Shown here piece by piece: positions 22,764 through 34,742 of a stretch of 64,000 bases of DNA. The DNA is taken from the NCBI RefSeq assembly GCF_963678635.1, contig NC_087069.1:47758276-47822275 (forward strand), given 5' to 3'. The notes beneath the pieces were generated by a model, which was not told the DNA's origin, did not search any database, and saw nothing but the letters and a program-made list of their open reading frames with translations. The position numbers and the translations under genes are program-made. The DNA comes from Symsagittifera roscoffensis. Its lineage: Eukaryota; Xenacoelomorpha; Acoela; Convolutidae. Every line of letters starts with the position of its first letter. Position 1 is the first letter of the stretch.

Positions 22764-24584
22764 GAACAGGAATGACGACATGTTTACGTGGATTTTGTTG
22801 TTTTAAACTTGCTGTAAAAGTACATAATATGAGCTAATAAGTGGATACATATTTATTAAAATTTTGATACAAAAGTAGTGTATAATTAGAAAACTTCGAC
22901 TAGTTGATTCGTTTGCCTAACTATCAAAATACGAACTTCCTAATTTAGTGTCTTTGATTGAGTTCATAGTTTAGTGCAATTTCAAGCAGATAAAGGGTGG
23001 CTTATGCATCAAAAAAACTAAGTTTCACTGTTTTTGATCACTGACGATGACGAAATTTGAAAAACTGGATAATTTTGGTGGATCGTGAACATTTCCAAAT
23101 AATAAAATACCTAAATCTGCCCTAAAAATTAACTTTAAAACTAAAAATTAGAGATAAATAAAAATCGTTTAGTTGTCTGGATCACGAATTTTCTTCATTA
23201 AGCTTCTTAGCAAATGTTGTTTTTGGCAAAACTTTGCATCGGAACAACCAAAAGTTATCTTTGAAACGATACAATTTTACATATGAAATTCATGTTTGGA
23301 GGAGTTTTTTGATCAAAATGGATTCAATTGAAAAACTGTTGTTCAAGCAAAAAAAGCTAGAAGAAAACTTTTTGACAAAAGAAAAAAGAAATTCAGTTTA
23401 ATTTCATAAATTTTGAGATCAATTTGCTTCAATTCAGATTAAAGTTATAGCTTAAGGAAAACATCAACATAAAGTTCATCATGTATTGGTATTTTGTGTA
23501 ATTATCGAAAGCTTTGTTGTCATTTGATGAAAGTCAAAAAAATTCAGTTAATTGATACAGTTTCGTCATTTGATTTAACCAATCAAAAACTCAAGTAATG
23601 GAAAAAGATTGAAAACAGACAAGGAAATTCAAAAATTTAAACAAAAACAAAAATATTTTGAAAACAATTTAATTTCTGACAATCGAGTTCAAACTGACAT
23701 GAAGCTCTCAAAAAAAATCTACCTAAAAATATTTTAACTGCAGTAATAATTGAAACAGAAGAAATCTTACAGCAAATCGGTGGTGTCCAATTGCAGTGAA
23801 AGTATATCTTATGAAATATAGAGTCGGAACGTATTTGCTAAATTTTTTTTTTCATAAGAACATGATTTTTAAAAATATCGACCTATCGTATTGTTTTGCC
23901 TAGCCATCAGTTCATAAGTTTCCTAGTTTATTCTTTTTTGGAATACGTTCATGCGGTACTGTGTTTTTGCGCAGATTATTGAAGGCTATTGAGAATCATA
24001 ATTTTTTCTATCGTTTCACAACGATTTCAAGAAATTATTTACTAATTGACGAAAAAAAAGAAAAATGGGGTATTTTTGCTAAATTTTCCCGATATCTAAT
24101 TATATAAATCGGAAAAAAAACTCGCCTCAAAAAAATAAGGGAAAACAGAAAAATATACAGTTATCTGGTGCAGGAGTTTCTTAGTAAAAAAGGAGTTTTT
24201 TGATGCTAATTGTGCTTTCGATTAGAGAACGTCCGTTCCAAAGATACAGTTTTCCATCTAAAACTCAAATTTCGAGCAAATCTTTATTCAAACTGTATAA
24301 AAAACCTTAAAATTGGCAGATGGTAGATCCAGCAAAAACCACAAATAAGTTATTTTTGAGTTTACTGAAAAATAATGTTGAAATTCATTTCAATTAATAT
24401 TGAATATTGGGAAAACTGTTCTTGACTTTAGATTATGATGAGTAGTCTAAAAAGAATCGAAAGTCAAAAATTGGACAGATGCTGAGTCTAGTTCGATGAC
24501 TTGTACGTAACAGTGTTCAAAATTTGACAAGTATCCGGAATTTTCAGCTGCGTTTCAGTTACGTTTCAGCTAGTTTCAGCTATA
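22764..24584. other. Right interior of element 1, degenerate, no clear gene
   Basis: Parts are alignable with 40,730-43,060 of element 2 (for example AAGCAGATAAGG and the GTTTTTTGATGCTAATTGTG region), so this is family sequence and not host DNA. No open frame of note. Confidence 0.5.
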
Positions 24585-25045
24585 TAGAGCAATTTTCAAA
24601 GATTGTCATCATCTAACAAAGAAGTTATTAGGTCAAGTTATATGAAATCTTATCGTAATTCCAAGTTTTTTCAAAAAATTTTCAATTTTTTTGAAAAAAA
24701 AATCCACGTTTTTGCGCATCTTATTATTGACTTACCACGAACCAAAAATCCTAATACCTTCCTTCCACAATCTACACGTAATGCACCAATGATATTCACC
24801 TATTACATAACGCGCGCCGAGTTTTTTTTGCAAAAAATTAGAGAAAAACAAAAAGTTACCGTTTTTCTTACCATTCTTTTAGCATCACACTGAAATCTTG
24901 CCATTCCCTATTTTAATTCATTGGGAAAAAAATTCCCGATCTTGATAAATAGAAGACCTTTTCCCTATCTTGATACATAGCCAATGGTCTCGGAAATGTC
25001 TTCCCTATCCTAAAACATAGGAGACCACCGGCACACCCACTCCCT
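24585..25045 (-). repeat. Element 1 right terminal inverted repeat
   Basis: Reverse complement of the left end at 11,000-11,215, followed outwards by several copies of a motif like TTCCCTATCTTGATACATAG (24,900-25,020). The outer tip CCCACTCCCT ends at 25,045. The same block and motif run occur at 43,060-43,723 in element 2. Confidence 0.8.
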
Positions 25046-25069
25046 GATCGCCTCACACATATAATAATT

Positions 25070-25900
25070 ATTTTTCAAAATCTAACATGCTCAATTTATG
25101 TTTTTTGCAGTAAATAACCAATAGAGATCAGTCTTGCAAAGCCTCAGGAATTGAGTCCTGCGAACAAATTTATTAACGTGAAAAAGTCTAGCACCCGATT
25201 GTAACTTCAATCAGAAAGTATATCGATTTACTGATTTGTTCAACCAAGAAATGATAAAACTATTTTCGGAAGAAATTAAATTACGTTTTCTTTGTAATTG
25301 ACTTTTCGGACTGATGTTTGACCGGACAAAACAACATAAGCTAGAAGTCCGATTTTCCTGAAGCGAAACTTTTGTTCAAATTTCAGTTTTGCATTTTTAG
25401 TGAGTTGTTTTACAAAACAATGATCTTAAATCTTGGCATCAAAAAATGGACACGAAGGTTTGCCTAAATTCAGTCTTTATCACCGTGGTAACACTTAGTC
25501 TCCAAAAAGTATTCCCCTGAGACTAATTATTTGCGGTTTCGAACTATCCTAAAAGGATTGAAGGTAACTATAACACCGCGTGAAACTTTGAACTAGAAAA
25601 AAACACCTATCAAAACTATCTTTTTGTAAATGTCAAGAACAAATAAATTTTTGTGAAGCAAACTTAAAGTTACTGAAAAACGTTCATTACTCCTTAATTC
25701 GTCTTTTTTATATGCAACACCGAAAATTTTTTGCTAATAAATTTTACAATCTCAAAACTGATACACCAGTAGGTTTAGGAGGATTGGAAAATTGATAAAT
25801 TAGTAAGTTTGAGAGCAATTGGAAATTACAAAAAAGGGAACAATCAAAATCAACTTTTGTGCTTTTACAGTGTTGTTTTTCGAAGAAAAATTTGATGAAA
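25070..25900 (+). repeat. Intron segment Y, first copy, right flank of element 1
   Basis: Matches 26,840-27,800 in direct orientation, with shared blocks around CACCCGATTG, AAATCTTGGCATCAAAAA and AGGATTGAAGGTAACT. It is the continuation of host sequence X after removal of element 1. Confidence 0.6.
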
Positions 25901-26269
25901 ATTCTGATGAAAACCGCTCGAAATTTTTAGATTAAAACACTAGGAATAGTAATCAAACGGTTTCTTTTTTTTGGGCAGGCAGTCAGCTCAACTATTAAAA
26001 CCATCACCATCTAAAAATCACATGAAAGCTAATGTCGTTTTTTACAAAAAATTAATGAAAAAAAAATTTAATGAAACGACCTAGCTTGTTGTGAAGAATT
26101 GAGTTTTTGTGAAGACTCCAACATTTGTGATGAATCCAACAATGAAACAGTTTAGCTTGTAATGATAAACCCAACTTTTGCTGAAAAATTGACACAAAGT
26201 TAGGTAGTCACCTGGTTGAGCGGCAAAATTGACTCAAAAGCGTGAAGGAGTCGCCAAATCAATTTGTGA

Positions 26270-26815
26270 GCATTTAACTCAATCTTACAAGGCATGAACA
26301 AACATTCTGTTTTAAGAAAAACTTCATAAAATTTTCCAATGAACAGGGCTGGCTTGAAAGTTTTATGGTAAAACACGATGAAAAGTTATCAAATGTTTTT
26401 TGATTTTTGGAGTAAGCAGTTACTACAACCTTACAAACTACACAAAATGAAGAAAGTTTGTGTTGAAAAAAATATGCAAAGACAAGAGCATGTGAAGTAA
26501 GCATCGAAAAAAGTTTACCAAGAGGTAACAAGGTTGAAAAAAATCTGAGTATAAACCTTTTGAGTATATAAGTCGAAAAATTTTCGAAGACTTCAGAACT
26601 TATTAAAGATATTTAAGTTCCCATCCAACGCAAACACATCCACTTATGAAATATTTTTGGTCATCAAACGACGCCATTTAAGGCCACTAGGCTGAAATTG
26701 TACAGGCCAAGATCGATTGAGCCGGAAGAACAGAAAAAAAACAAGATAATCAACAAATCAATTTGGTAAAATTACAACCCATATAAAAAGTTTCGAATAG
26801 GACAAAAAAATAAAT
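26270..26815 (+). repeat. Intron segment X', second copy
   Basis: Diverged direct copy of 10,460-10,940. It is uninterrupted into segment Y' at about 26,840, so the pair X'Y' works as an empty-site reference for element 1. Confidence 0.65.
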
Positions 26816-26839
26816 CACTAGAGGCTCAAAATACGTTTC

Positions 26840-27800
26840 TTGCCGTAAACATCCAGTTGAGGCGATTCGTGCGATGTGCCAGGAAATAGGTCATGAGAAC
26901 AAAATCATTCACGGGAAAAAATCTGAGACCCGATTGCAATACTGTTGCTTATCGCAAAGGCAAAAAGGCTTCAATCGAGTCCCGTCGTTTTCAATTGATC
27001 TAATTTTGATGAATTCTAAGTCCAAGTTAATTTCCATTTCGTTTTCACTAAACTGCATTTTAAGTCAATTGGTATCAGTTTGAATCAGTTCAAATCGACT
27101 TACATCGTTTCAAAGTGATTTTTATCCATCTTCCTTCATTAAACAGAAAGCATATCTTTTTTCTGGTTTGCTCGACCTTGAAACCATACGAGTACTTCCG
27201 AGAAAAACTACGAATTACAATTTTCAGAAGTTGACTTTCTGGGTTGATTTACGACATAAAACATACGTAATAATCACTAGAAGCTTTTGTTCCCATTTCA
27301 ATTTAACAATTTTTTGCTTAGTTGATTTCCAAGACACTGCGCTTAAATCTTGACATCAAAAATCCATTGCACCAAATTTTACTTACATTCATTTTTCATC
27401 AATGTGAGATTTCTTAGACTGAAAAACTTTGAAGATATTCACTCGAAACGAATTGTCTGGGGTTTATAATTCTCCTAGATTGACTGAAGGTCACTGCATC
27501 AGTATAACTTGAGTACTGTCTAGGGATACAAAACTAATCATTATACGACCCTGAAAATTTTGTAAGGTTGTTTTTGGTGAAATTTTGATGGGTTTATCAG
27601 TTATCAAAATCCATCTAAATTGATTGCATCTTTTCTTTTGGCTCTAAAACTGATACCAACTACTACAGATTGATCGATTCAAAATCAATTTAAATTGATG
27701 CAAATTTAATTTTGTCACTGCGGGTAATCTTTTTCTGATATTTCAATAGTCGTTTAGCATTAACAAGTACTGGTGATGCTTGCTTGTCCAAAAGTTATAC
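26840..27800 (+). repeat. Intron segment Y', second copy
   Basis: Diverged direct copy of 25,070-25,900. Near 26,840-26,990 a plus-strand frame is open with protein-like text (AIRAMCQEIGHENKI), but the first copy does not keep it. I do not call a gene. Confidence 0.6.
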
Positions 27801-28786
27801 TTAAAAATCATTTAGATCAGAAAAATATTGTGACAATTGTGAAAATTATTGTGAGAAAAATAACACTTTCGCAGAACCGGAACCTGTCTACTCAGATTTT
27901 AAAAAAATTTTCTTAAGACTTTCGACAGTAAGTTCGGTTTGGCTAATGCGTTTTTAACAAACTATCTTTTTTTTTCACGTCCGCTTTTGCAAAATATAGA
28001 AAAAGCCGAAAATATAAAAGTAGCAGCTACAAGACCAGAAACAATTATTTAACATACTTCTCACAAAAATTTAACGGGTTACTATGAAAGTACGCAACTA
28101 AATTTCTAAGCAGCTTATTATCAAAATTGTTTCCTATGTAGCCAATTATCAAAAGTATCTTTTTTTTCCAATTCAAGAGCAATCAAATTTCTGTGGACCA
28201 AAATTACAATTACTAAAAAAACTGTTTCTTTTTTAATACAAGAGTGGAGAGTGAAATATGTTTCAGGTCAGTTGTGCTTCTCTTTGTCAAACAGAACACT
28301 TGAAGTCTATTCATTTAAATTTAATAGCTTGTAAATCATACCAAAGTAAAACAAAGATAACTGATTGCTTCTATTATAAACCTGGTTGCTCGAAATTAAC
28401 TTAAAATGCTGGTTTTCTCAATATTGAGAAAATTTTGAAAAGTTTCACGCTTTCCGAATTAGGACTAAAACAGTTTTTATATGATAAATAACTCGACCCT
28501 TTTCGATGATTGTTTAAAGTGCTTGGTATTGCTCGGAAAAATAATAAACATTCTGGAGTGAAAATATACCCCCACAACCAGTTTTCAGAAACAATAGGAA
28601 AACAAACACAATTCTAAAAACATGGGAACTCTTTTGAAGGCAAGTTCATTTTTTATTTTTGTCTTTGTATTTTTTCTCAACTCATAATTTAAACAAGAAA
28701 AAAATGTTTTTAATGCCCGTGAAAGCTTTTGAAAAGCAAAATTTTGAAAGGAGGTCTTCAAATGTTGAGAACATAATCAATCTAAC

Positions 28787-29264
28787 CTGTTCTGACTGCT
28801 TCTTCAATTTCAAATCCTTTGTCGAATATATCACCTTGGCAAGCCTGGAAAATGATTATTTTTGGTTTACCTGCCCAGTTTTTGTTCATAAACTTCTGAA
28901 CAATTTTGTTTGTCTTGAGCTCCAACGCAGAGTCTTTTTTATGGTCGGTACCGTAAACAACTCCGTCATCTCCATGTGATGATATAATCAAAATAAGACT
29001 TTCACGTTTTCCACTGTTTTTGCCAACATCTTCAAGAGTATTTTCCATTTCTTGGTCTGTTAAGTTTCTTGTACCCTTTTCAGTTGGTCCTTGGTATATT
29101 TCAAACTTTTTTTCGGCTAGAAGTGCTTTCAACCCTTCCTCATCTTTTTCTGCTCCGTGTCTGGGTTGCTCGTGATTGAAAATGATGTTATTTATCATTA
29201 CAAACAAACCAGATTTTTCAGGGTTGATTTTGTAAATCATTTTGTCGCCCAAAGTTCTGGTGAT
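28787..29264 (-). CDS. Caspase, large-subunit (p20) exon with catalytic His and Cys
   Basis: A 478-base exon, phase 0 acceptor (tttttattttcag before ATCACC) and phase 1 donor (GAACAG before gttaga). It encodes most of the caspase p20 domain: GLFVMINNIIF (first strand), RHGAEKDEEGLKALL (the Arg of the Asp-specificity pocket), NLTDQEM, ILIISSHGDDGVVYGTD (catalytic His) and KPKIIIFQACQGD (catalytic Cys). The QACQG form, in place of QACRG, is also found in caspase-8-like enzymes. All catalytic residues are present, so an active protease cleaving after aspartate is expected, acting in apoptosis or a related pathway. The upstream exon joins in phase 0. The downstream p10 exon lies beyond a transposon-filled intron. 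Confidence 0.93.
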
Positions 29265-29997
29265 CTGAAAATAAAAAAGAACTGTTCAAAACTGGAAAAA
29301 ACTTTTTCACAGTTTACAATTTGAAGAAGCTTGATTTGTTTTGGATATCAGAAATACTTTTTTCCGTAAGCAATCAAGTTATGTTCAATGCTGATTTTCG
29401 AATAAGTGCAAAAAAACCGTAAAAGGTCCTTATCGCATGTAGCTGAAAAATACATATTTTGCAATATTTTTCCAAACTCTTAAGTTATATCTATGCTGAT
29501 TTGAAGTTTTTAATTCAAATCTGAAAAATTAGCAATTGAATCGAGGTGTTTTCTCAATTGTTTTATGAATGCAGATGCTGCAAGATATCATTCAAAAGCC
29601 TTTTTTGTTCTTAGTTTTTAGTTATTTTTGCAATTTTTGATATTTTCAATGCTTTTTGAAGGTTCTGCTAGTCTGTTTTTGAAGTTTCTATAAAACGTTA
29701 TATGAGAAGGTGCTGGGTTGTATTTCCACTAAAATAAAACAATTAAAGGAAACTTGCGCGACTGTGAAAAATCAATATTTTTATATAAATGTTTTTGGCA
29801 AAATATGTATAAAATTGAAATTCAGATGTTTGCGCCAAATGCAAAAATCTAAATTATCAGTGAAAACTCTTAGTGCTTAGAGGAATGCAAATTTTGCAGA
29901 AAATCTTGCAAGATTCGAGCAATTTTCTCGCAACATATGATTTATTTGCAAGAAGCTTGCAAGATTTGAATTCCAAGTAAGCAAGGGTTACTCCCAC
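29265..29997 (-). other. Caspase intron between linker and p20 exons
   Basis: AT-rich, 733 bases, bounded by CAG/gtgggagtaa and tttttattttcag. No other feature seen. Confidence 0.8.
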
Positions 29998-30411
29998 CTG
30001 CGTCCGAATTGAAACTGAGTCAGAAGTTGTGGGATTTTTGGAATTAATTCTATTGCAATCATTATCTGCCTTGTCTGGTCCATCCAGCTCGTGATGAGCA
30101 TCTGCAGGAAAATGCGTGGATTCTACGCTTTGTTCCTCTTCATCGTTTTCATCCAGATTGGGCTTTGTTATACGATAAGGGTGATGTTGAATAGTCTCGT
30201 TATTATTTGGTATCAAATTTTCTTCGCTTGCAGAAGGGTGCCAGTTTTCACTTGCAACTTTTTTGTGTCGCGATCTACCATCCGAGCTGCTTCCTTCTCT
30301 CAAATTTGGCGAGTCTGAAACGGTTTGTCCGGACTGGACGTCTTTGACCGAGCCATCGGGACCATTTGTTTCATCTTCTCGTTGATCCTCGGAGTCGACA
30401 TCTGGTGAATC
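29998..30411 (-). CDS. Caspase gene, acidic linker or prodomain exon
   Basis: A 414-base exon (138 codons), phase 0 at both ends. The acceptor is tttgatgtttgttag before GATTCACC and the donor is ACGCAG before gtggga. The product is hydrophilic and acidic (DSPDVDSEDQREDE; DENDEEEQSVE) with no CARD or DED that I can see. It joins in frame to the p20 exon. Several Asp-containing sites could be processed by caspases, but that is inference. No start codon is in this exon, so at least one more 5' exon lies further right and was not found. Confidence 0.75.
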
Positions 30412-30417
30412 CTAACA

Positions 30418-30610
30418 AACATCAAAACAAACTGCCAACTCACCCCAAAGATGATCGCAAAGTATCGGATTAAAATTTAAAGTTTAATTTGAGAAGAAAA
30501 AACAAAATATCAAAACAAAATGCCAACTGACGCAAAAGATGATCGCAAAACATCGGATTGAATATTAAATATCGGATTAAAAATTAGAATTTAATTTGAG
30601 AAGAAAAAAC
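30418..30610 (+). repeat. Two-copy tandem duplication in the caspase upstream intron
   Basis: The blocks CAAAACAAACTGCCAACTCA and AGATGATCGCAAAGTATCGG recur about 87 bases later as CAAAACAAAATGCCAACTGA and AGATGATCGCAAAACATCGG. Both run on to AATTTGAGAAGAAAAAAC. Confidence 0.8.
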
Positions 30611-31239
30611 TTATGAATGGCACCTAAAAATACTGCTTTATACCATATTAAAAAATCTAAACGATTCAGAGTAAAAATCTTAGAAAAGGCATGGGGGTAA
30701 TGATAACAGATTATAAAACCTTGTTTGTAATTAAATGGAAGTAGTTTGATTTTCAGGAGAAACTGCAAATTGGTTAAATGTACAATTGCATACTTATATC
30801 AGTGATACAATTCTGCGAAGTAGCTTCTGCTTAGTGAAATTGGAATAGACGGAAAGCCGAAAATCTGGAACACACAGGGCTATAATTTCGGTTTTTTACC
30901 ACTTACATTGATATCTGTTGTTTTCAAAATTCAGCAAGTTATAACGAATCACAACAAATCAATTGATAACTGACCACAACGCAGGGAATAGATGATTGCG
31001 CGTAGAACATTTAATTTCTTCATAAGTAAGAGAGTTTATTTGTACCGAAGAAAGTTACGGAGTACTTATGTTCGGTTGCTTGCTTAGTTCAGAATTGAGT
31101 TTGATCTAGGATTTTATCAAGGAAAGAGTGGAGGATTTCCTCTGCCTTTTCTTTTTTAGCAGGATAAAACATGTTTTCCGAATTTCGCCAAAAAACCGTA
31201 AAGACCATATTGAGCCAAAAGTTTTATTTAAAATTGTCC

Positions 31240-31462
31240 AATGGTATCCTTCTTTGTGCTTTTATTTAAAAATTTTGACAAAAAATTCAAGTTTTTGACT
31301 ACCCCTTTCAAAATAACTAAACCTTGGCACTGAAGGCGCCTTTAGAAAACTTTTAAGTTAGTCAGCCAAAATTAGGATAGTACCCTTGGCGAAGGGCTCG
31401 AATCGCTGAATGGGGGGGGGGGTGGCGTTCGAAACAACTCCCGCCCCAAAAGCACCCCTGCT
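31240..31462. mobile_element. Fragment of the hAT-type MITE family
   Basis: Shares the GAAGGCGCCTTTAGAAAA block and the GGGCTCGAATCGCTGA block with the 4,493 element. It ends CCCGCCCCAAAAGCACCCCTG. The left end was not found. Confidence 0.45.
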
Positions 31463-34400
31463 TCAGACCAACTTCGGCGATCAAAACAATAGATTCACAC
31501 TAACATTTTCAATACCCCAAGGAAAAAGTTAGTATCAATTTTGATCGATTTAGTAAAACTCCTGAGGTTTGATACATGACAATTTATGAGTAATTTACGA
31601 AGTGGAGAAACAAGAAGAAGTTCAAGATTCATAGCTGACTTTTTAAAAATCACAAAAAAATACAGTACAAACTGAGGGTAAGTAGAGACATCCAGTGCTT
31701 GCGAGGATACAATCAGTACGGTTTCATTTTTTATATTTCTTTCCATTAGATATAGTGAGTGTAAGTAACACACATATCATCAAATTGCATGTTTGTTGGT
31801 CTAGTTTTGTATAACTGGAATTGATCTCAAGAAAATCTATCATTAGAGTCCGCATTTTTATCTTTGGTTTTTTTGATGATATTTGTTCCATTTTTGTCGA
31901 TTTAAATAGTTTAAGTCATTTTCATCTTAATATTTGTTTCAACTTTTGTCAATTGAGATAGTTTAAGCATAAAAAGCATCAAACTTTAAGCATAAAAAGC
32001 TCATACTGTTTGAAATTAATTGTGTTTCTCAGTTATTTTCAAACAGTATGCGCTTGAAAAAAAAATGGAATACTTTTCAACAGTGCAAACCTAATAATAC
32101 AAGAACTCTCAGCGTTTATTAAAACTTAATCAATAGTCTAAAATATTTAGCGAATGCTACATTTACTTGGCAGTACAGGTGGAAATTACAGATTTCTGAG
32201 TATAGTTTTGGACAGTTGGCAAAGTTGTATGGGGCTAATGTCCTCAGTAGGCTGACAAAGTATGGTTTGAGTGATTCATCTTTGAACATGCAGCTCTGGT
32301 TACACAAATCAGACAAACAAAGGACCGACAATTTTCGAAAATGAAGTGAAAAAATTGACCTGGTTAGATTTTAACCTAGAATTTGTGTCGTACCAGGCGT
32401 ATTCGTTACCTCTAGACCAATTATTTTGGCTAAGTTTTATATTTATTATAGTTACCAAGATATCTAATGATCCATCCAATTTCGTTAACAAAGTTTGTTA
32501 CCAGAAAAAGTGCTAACTAAAATTTGATAACGATGGCTAATCGAAAACGTAATCGTCAGAAAGCCCTCGTTAGAGCTCCAATGATGCAGAGTTTTTAAAA
32601 AAAAACTGATGAACAAAACCTGTTCATTGTCCATTATGATTGTTTGGGCTCTAGATCTCTCTACCGATAAAACTTTAGGCGATTTTTCAATAATTCATAG
32701 ATTTATTACTGTTTTTACTTTCGTGATACTGCACCTTAAGTCTTTGAGCCACTAACGGTTTGGCAATCTGGCCGTCATCAAAAAACATCCAAAAAATAAA
32801 CTTAATGAAATTATAAAACTTGCGTTTTAGCTAATCTAACTGAAGCAACTGATCAAAAACGCATACAAAAATCTGGCGCGTTTTAAGAACGCTTCAATGG
32901 TCATAATATCATCTAAATTTTGTAACAATTGTTGATATTGGGCCTTACAAAATATCTCTGAGTTTTACGCTTTCTTACGACCAATTTAGAACTTTAAACA
33001 AAACTTTTTACAATTATTGATAATTTTCTAAGTAACCGAATTAAACCTTAGTTTTTTACATGGTTTCATTTGATTGCAACCAAAATGCAACAAATAACAA
33101 AATACATGCATTCTCAATAGTTTTCAAACATTTTTTTCTCAAAACATTACTTATATAATCAGATCTAAAAGAAAATGAGCTATCATGACTGGAAAATCAG
33201 CCATGTATGAAGTCTTCTATTTCTGTTGCTACCTCGAAAGTATAGCAAAGATTGCATACGCATGGCTCATAGCAATTCTCAAAATGTGGTAGTTTGTTTT
33301 TACACTATTAACTGTAGGATAAAATGAGAAAGCTCTTAAGCAGTTAAGCCCTCAAAATTTTTTAAATCAGTCAATATCTCAATTTAACTTGGGTTTGGTC
33401 TGGTAATTGTTTAGATCACGCGTAGTTCGATTCAACCCAGACATTCGTGAGACTAGATTGGATACATAACAAAGCAAAAAAAACAGCGAGATTAATGGAA
33501 AACATAAAATTTAATCACCTCAATCATTAATAATGTTTGTTAATATATTGCTAAAAGAAAAACTTCAAAGCCCCAATGAAGATACCAATTTCATGTCGGA
33601 CGCAAAACGGATGACCCCAAAAACTGATGCTCCAATGAAGATATCAATTTCACATCTGATCACTTTAATAAAATTGGGGACTTGAGAATTAGAAAATTAG
33701 GTCTAATTTATGCGAGCATTACAAAAAAAAATCTAAAATTGATAGCTTCATTGCATTTTTTCGCCAAAAATACTGAGACAAGATAAAAACGTATTACGAT
33801 TTTTTAGCGCTTGACCTGGTACGATCAGTTTTGTATCATTTTCCCCCAATTTTTACTCATTTTAAGAGCCCGGTAGCACGCATCTCATCAGCGATTTTTC
33901 TAGTCCGCATAATTTCTGCATAACTTAAAACTTTGAAAGTGATCTGAAGAAAAACTCTCAATAAGATACGCATTGGTTCGCAAATTTAGACTGATAACTG
34001 TCCAAATCATAAAATTTCACAATTATTTTCAAACAGTCAACAGTATATTGGAGAGTGTTGATGAAATCAGGGATACCGAAAAAAATAATAATGAAATCAC
34101 AATAAACTCAACGCCAAACAAAAATAAGAGCTTGAAAATATGAGCTGTAAATTTTTTTCCTTGAAAAAACCCGACCTAAATACATAAGAATTCTCAACGT
34201 TCACTAACACTTTAACAGGGATGGTCGAAAAAGTTAGGTGACTTAGCTTAACTTAGCTTAAGCGACAACAAGTTTGAAGGTCGTAGGGGTAAAAAAAATA
34301 TTCTATAGTTGTTTCAAACTTCAAAAAAATTTATAAAAACGTGTCATTGTCGGAAAAACAATTTTTGTTTACAGAATAAATTAGGTAGGAAATGCAGAAT

Positions 34401-34742
34401 TAGAGGCTGACCTGTAAATTTAGTTTCATTGCAAACTTAACATTCGATACTAATTCAACGATTAATAAATCACAACTTCAAATATCAGAGATCGCTTTTT
34501 TGATAAACGCAAAGAAGTTTTTATTTCCTTTTACCCCCTACGAGTTTCTTTCAAAGTCAATTGATCGGGAGGAAAAGACACACGCTACGCGGTAGCTACG
34601 TCTCACCTAGGTGTGGTTAGGAGAAAAATCACAGTTTTAAATTTCAGAGATTGCTCGTTTGATAAACGCGAAGATTTTTTTGAAAAAGACATTATTTGAT
34701 TACGCATTTTTTTGTTGCCGGAAAACCACGTGCGTTATATCT
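31463..34742. other. AT-rich stretch without a recognisable gene
   Basis: No supported gene on either strand. A diverged direct repeat is seen: 32,038-32,130 resembles 34,020-34,220 (TTTTCAAACAGT, then AAGAACTCTCAGCGTT versus AAGAATTCTCAACGTT). A short repeat AACTTAGCTTAACTTAGC is at about 34,243. Open frames are short and hydrophobic or AT-driven. Confidence 0.5.

Larger units (their letters stand above)
10943..25045. mobile_element. Element 1: PolB-bearing, Polinton-like element with terminal inverted repeats, decayed
   Basis: About 14.1 kb. Both tips begin AGGG when read inwards, followed by motifs like CATG...TTAAGATGGGGAA. The terminal repeats match over several hundred bases. Inside, left to right: a broken PolB gene (-), gene 1 (+), gene 2 (-), gene 3 (+), a CCAAT array and the zinc-finger gene (+). 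The order of the last five matches the palindrome arm at 59,000-64,000. Every gene has stops, frameshifts or a lost start. PolB plus long TIRs suggests Polinton/Maverick. No integrase, ATPase, protease or capsid gene was recognised, so another PolB element class is possible. Confidence 0.75.
10254..28786 (-). other. 18.5-kb caspase intron filled with mobile DNA
   Basis: Runs between the phase-1 donor after 28,787 (GAACAG before gttaga) and the phase-1 acceptor before 10,253. The junction codon formed is GTT, which leaves the caspase frame open. It contains a 14.1-kb PolB-bearing element (10,943-25,045) on top of a tandemly duplicated piece of intron. It is inferred from phase and domain order. 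No other p10 exon was seen nearer to the p20 exon. Confidence 0.75.

Noticed and set aside
26833..27083. Coding exon with AIRAMCQEIGHENKI
   Set aside because: Protein-like for about 40 codons, but the duplicate at 25,130 does not keep the frame and there is no clear splice structure.
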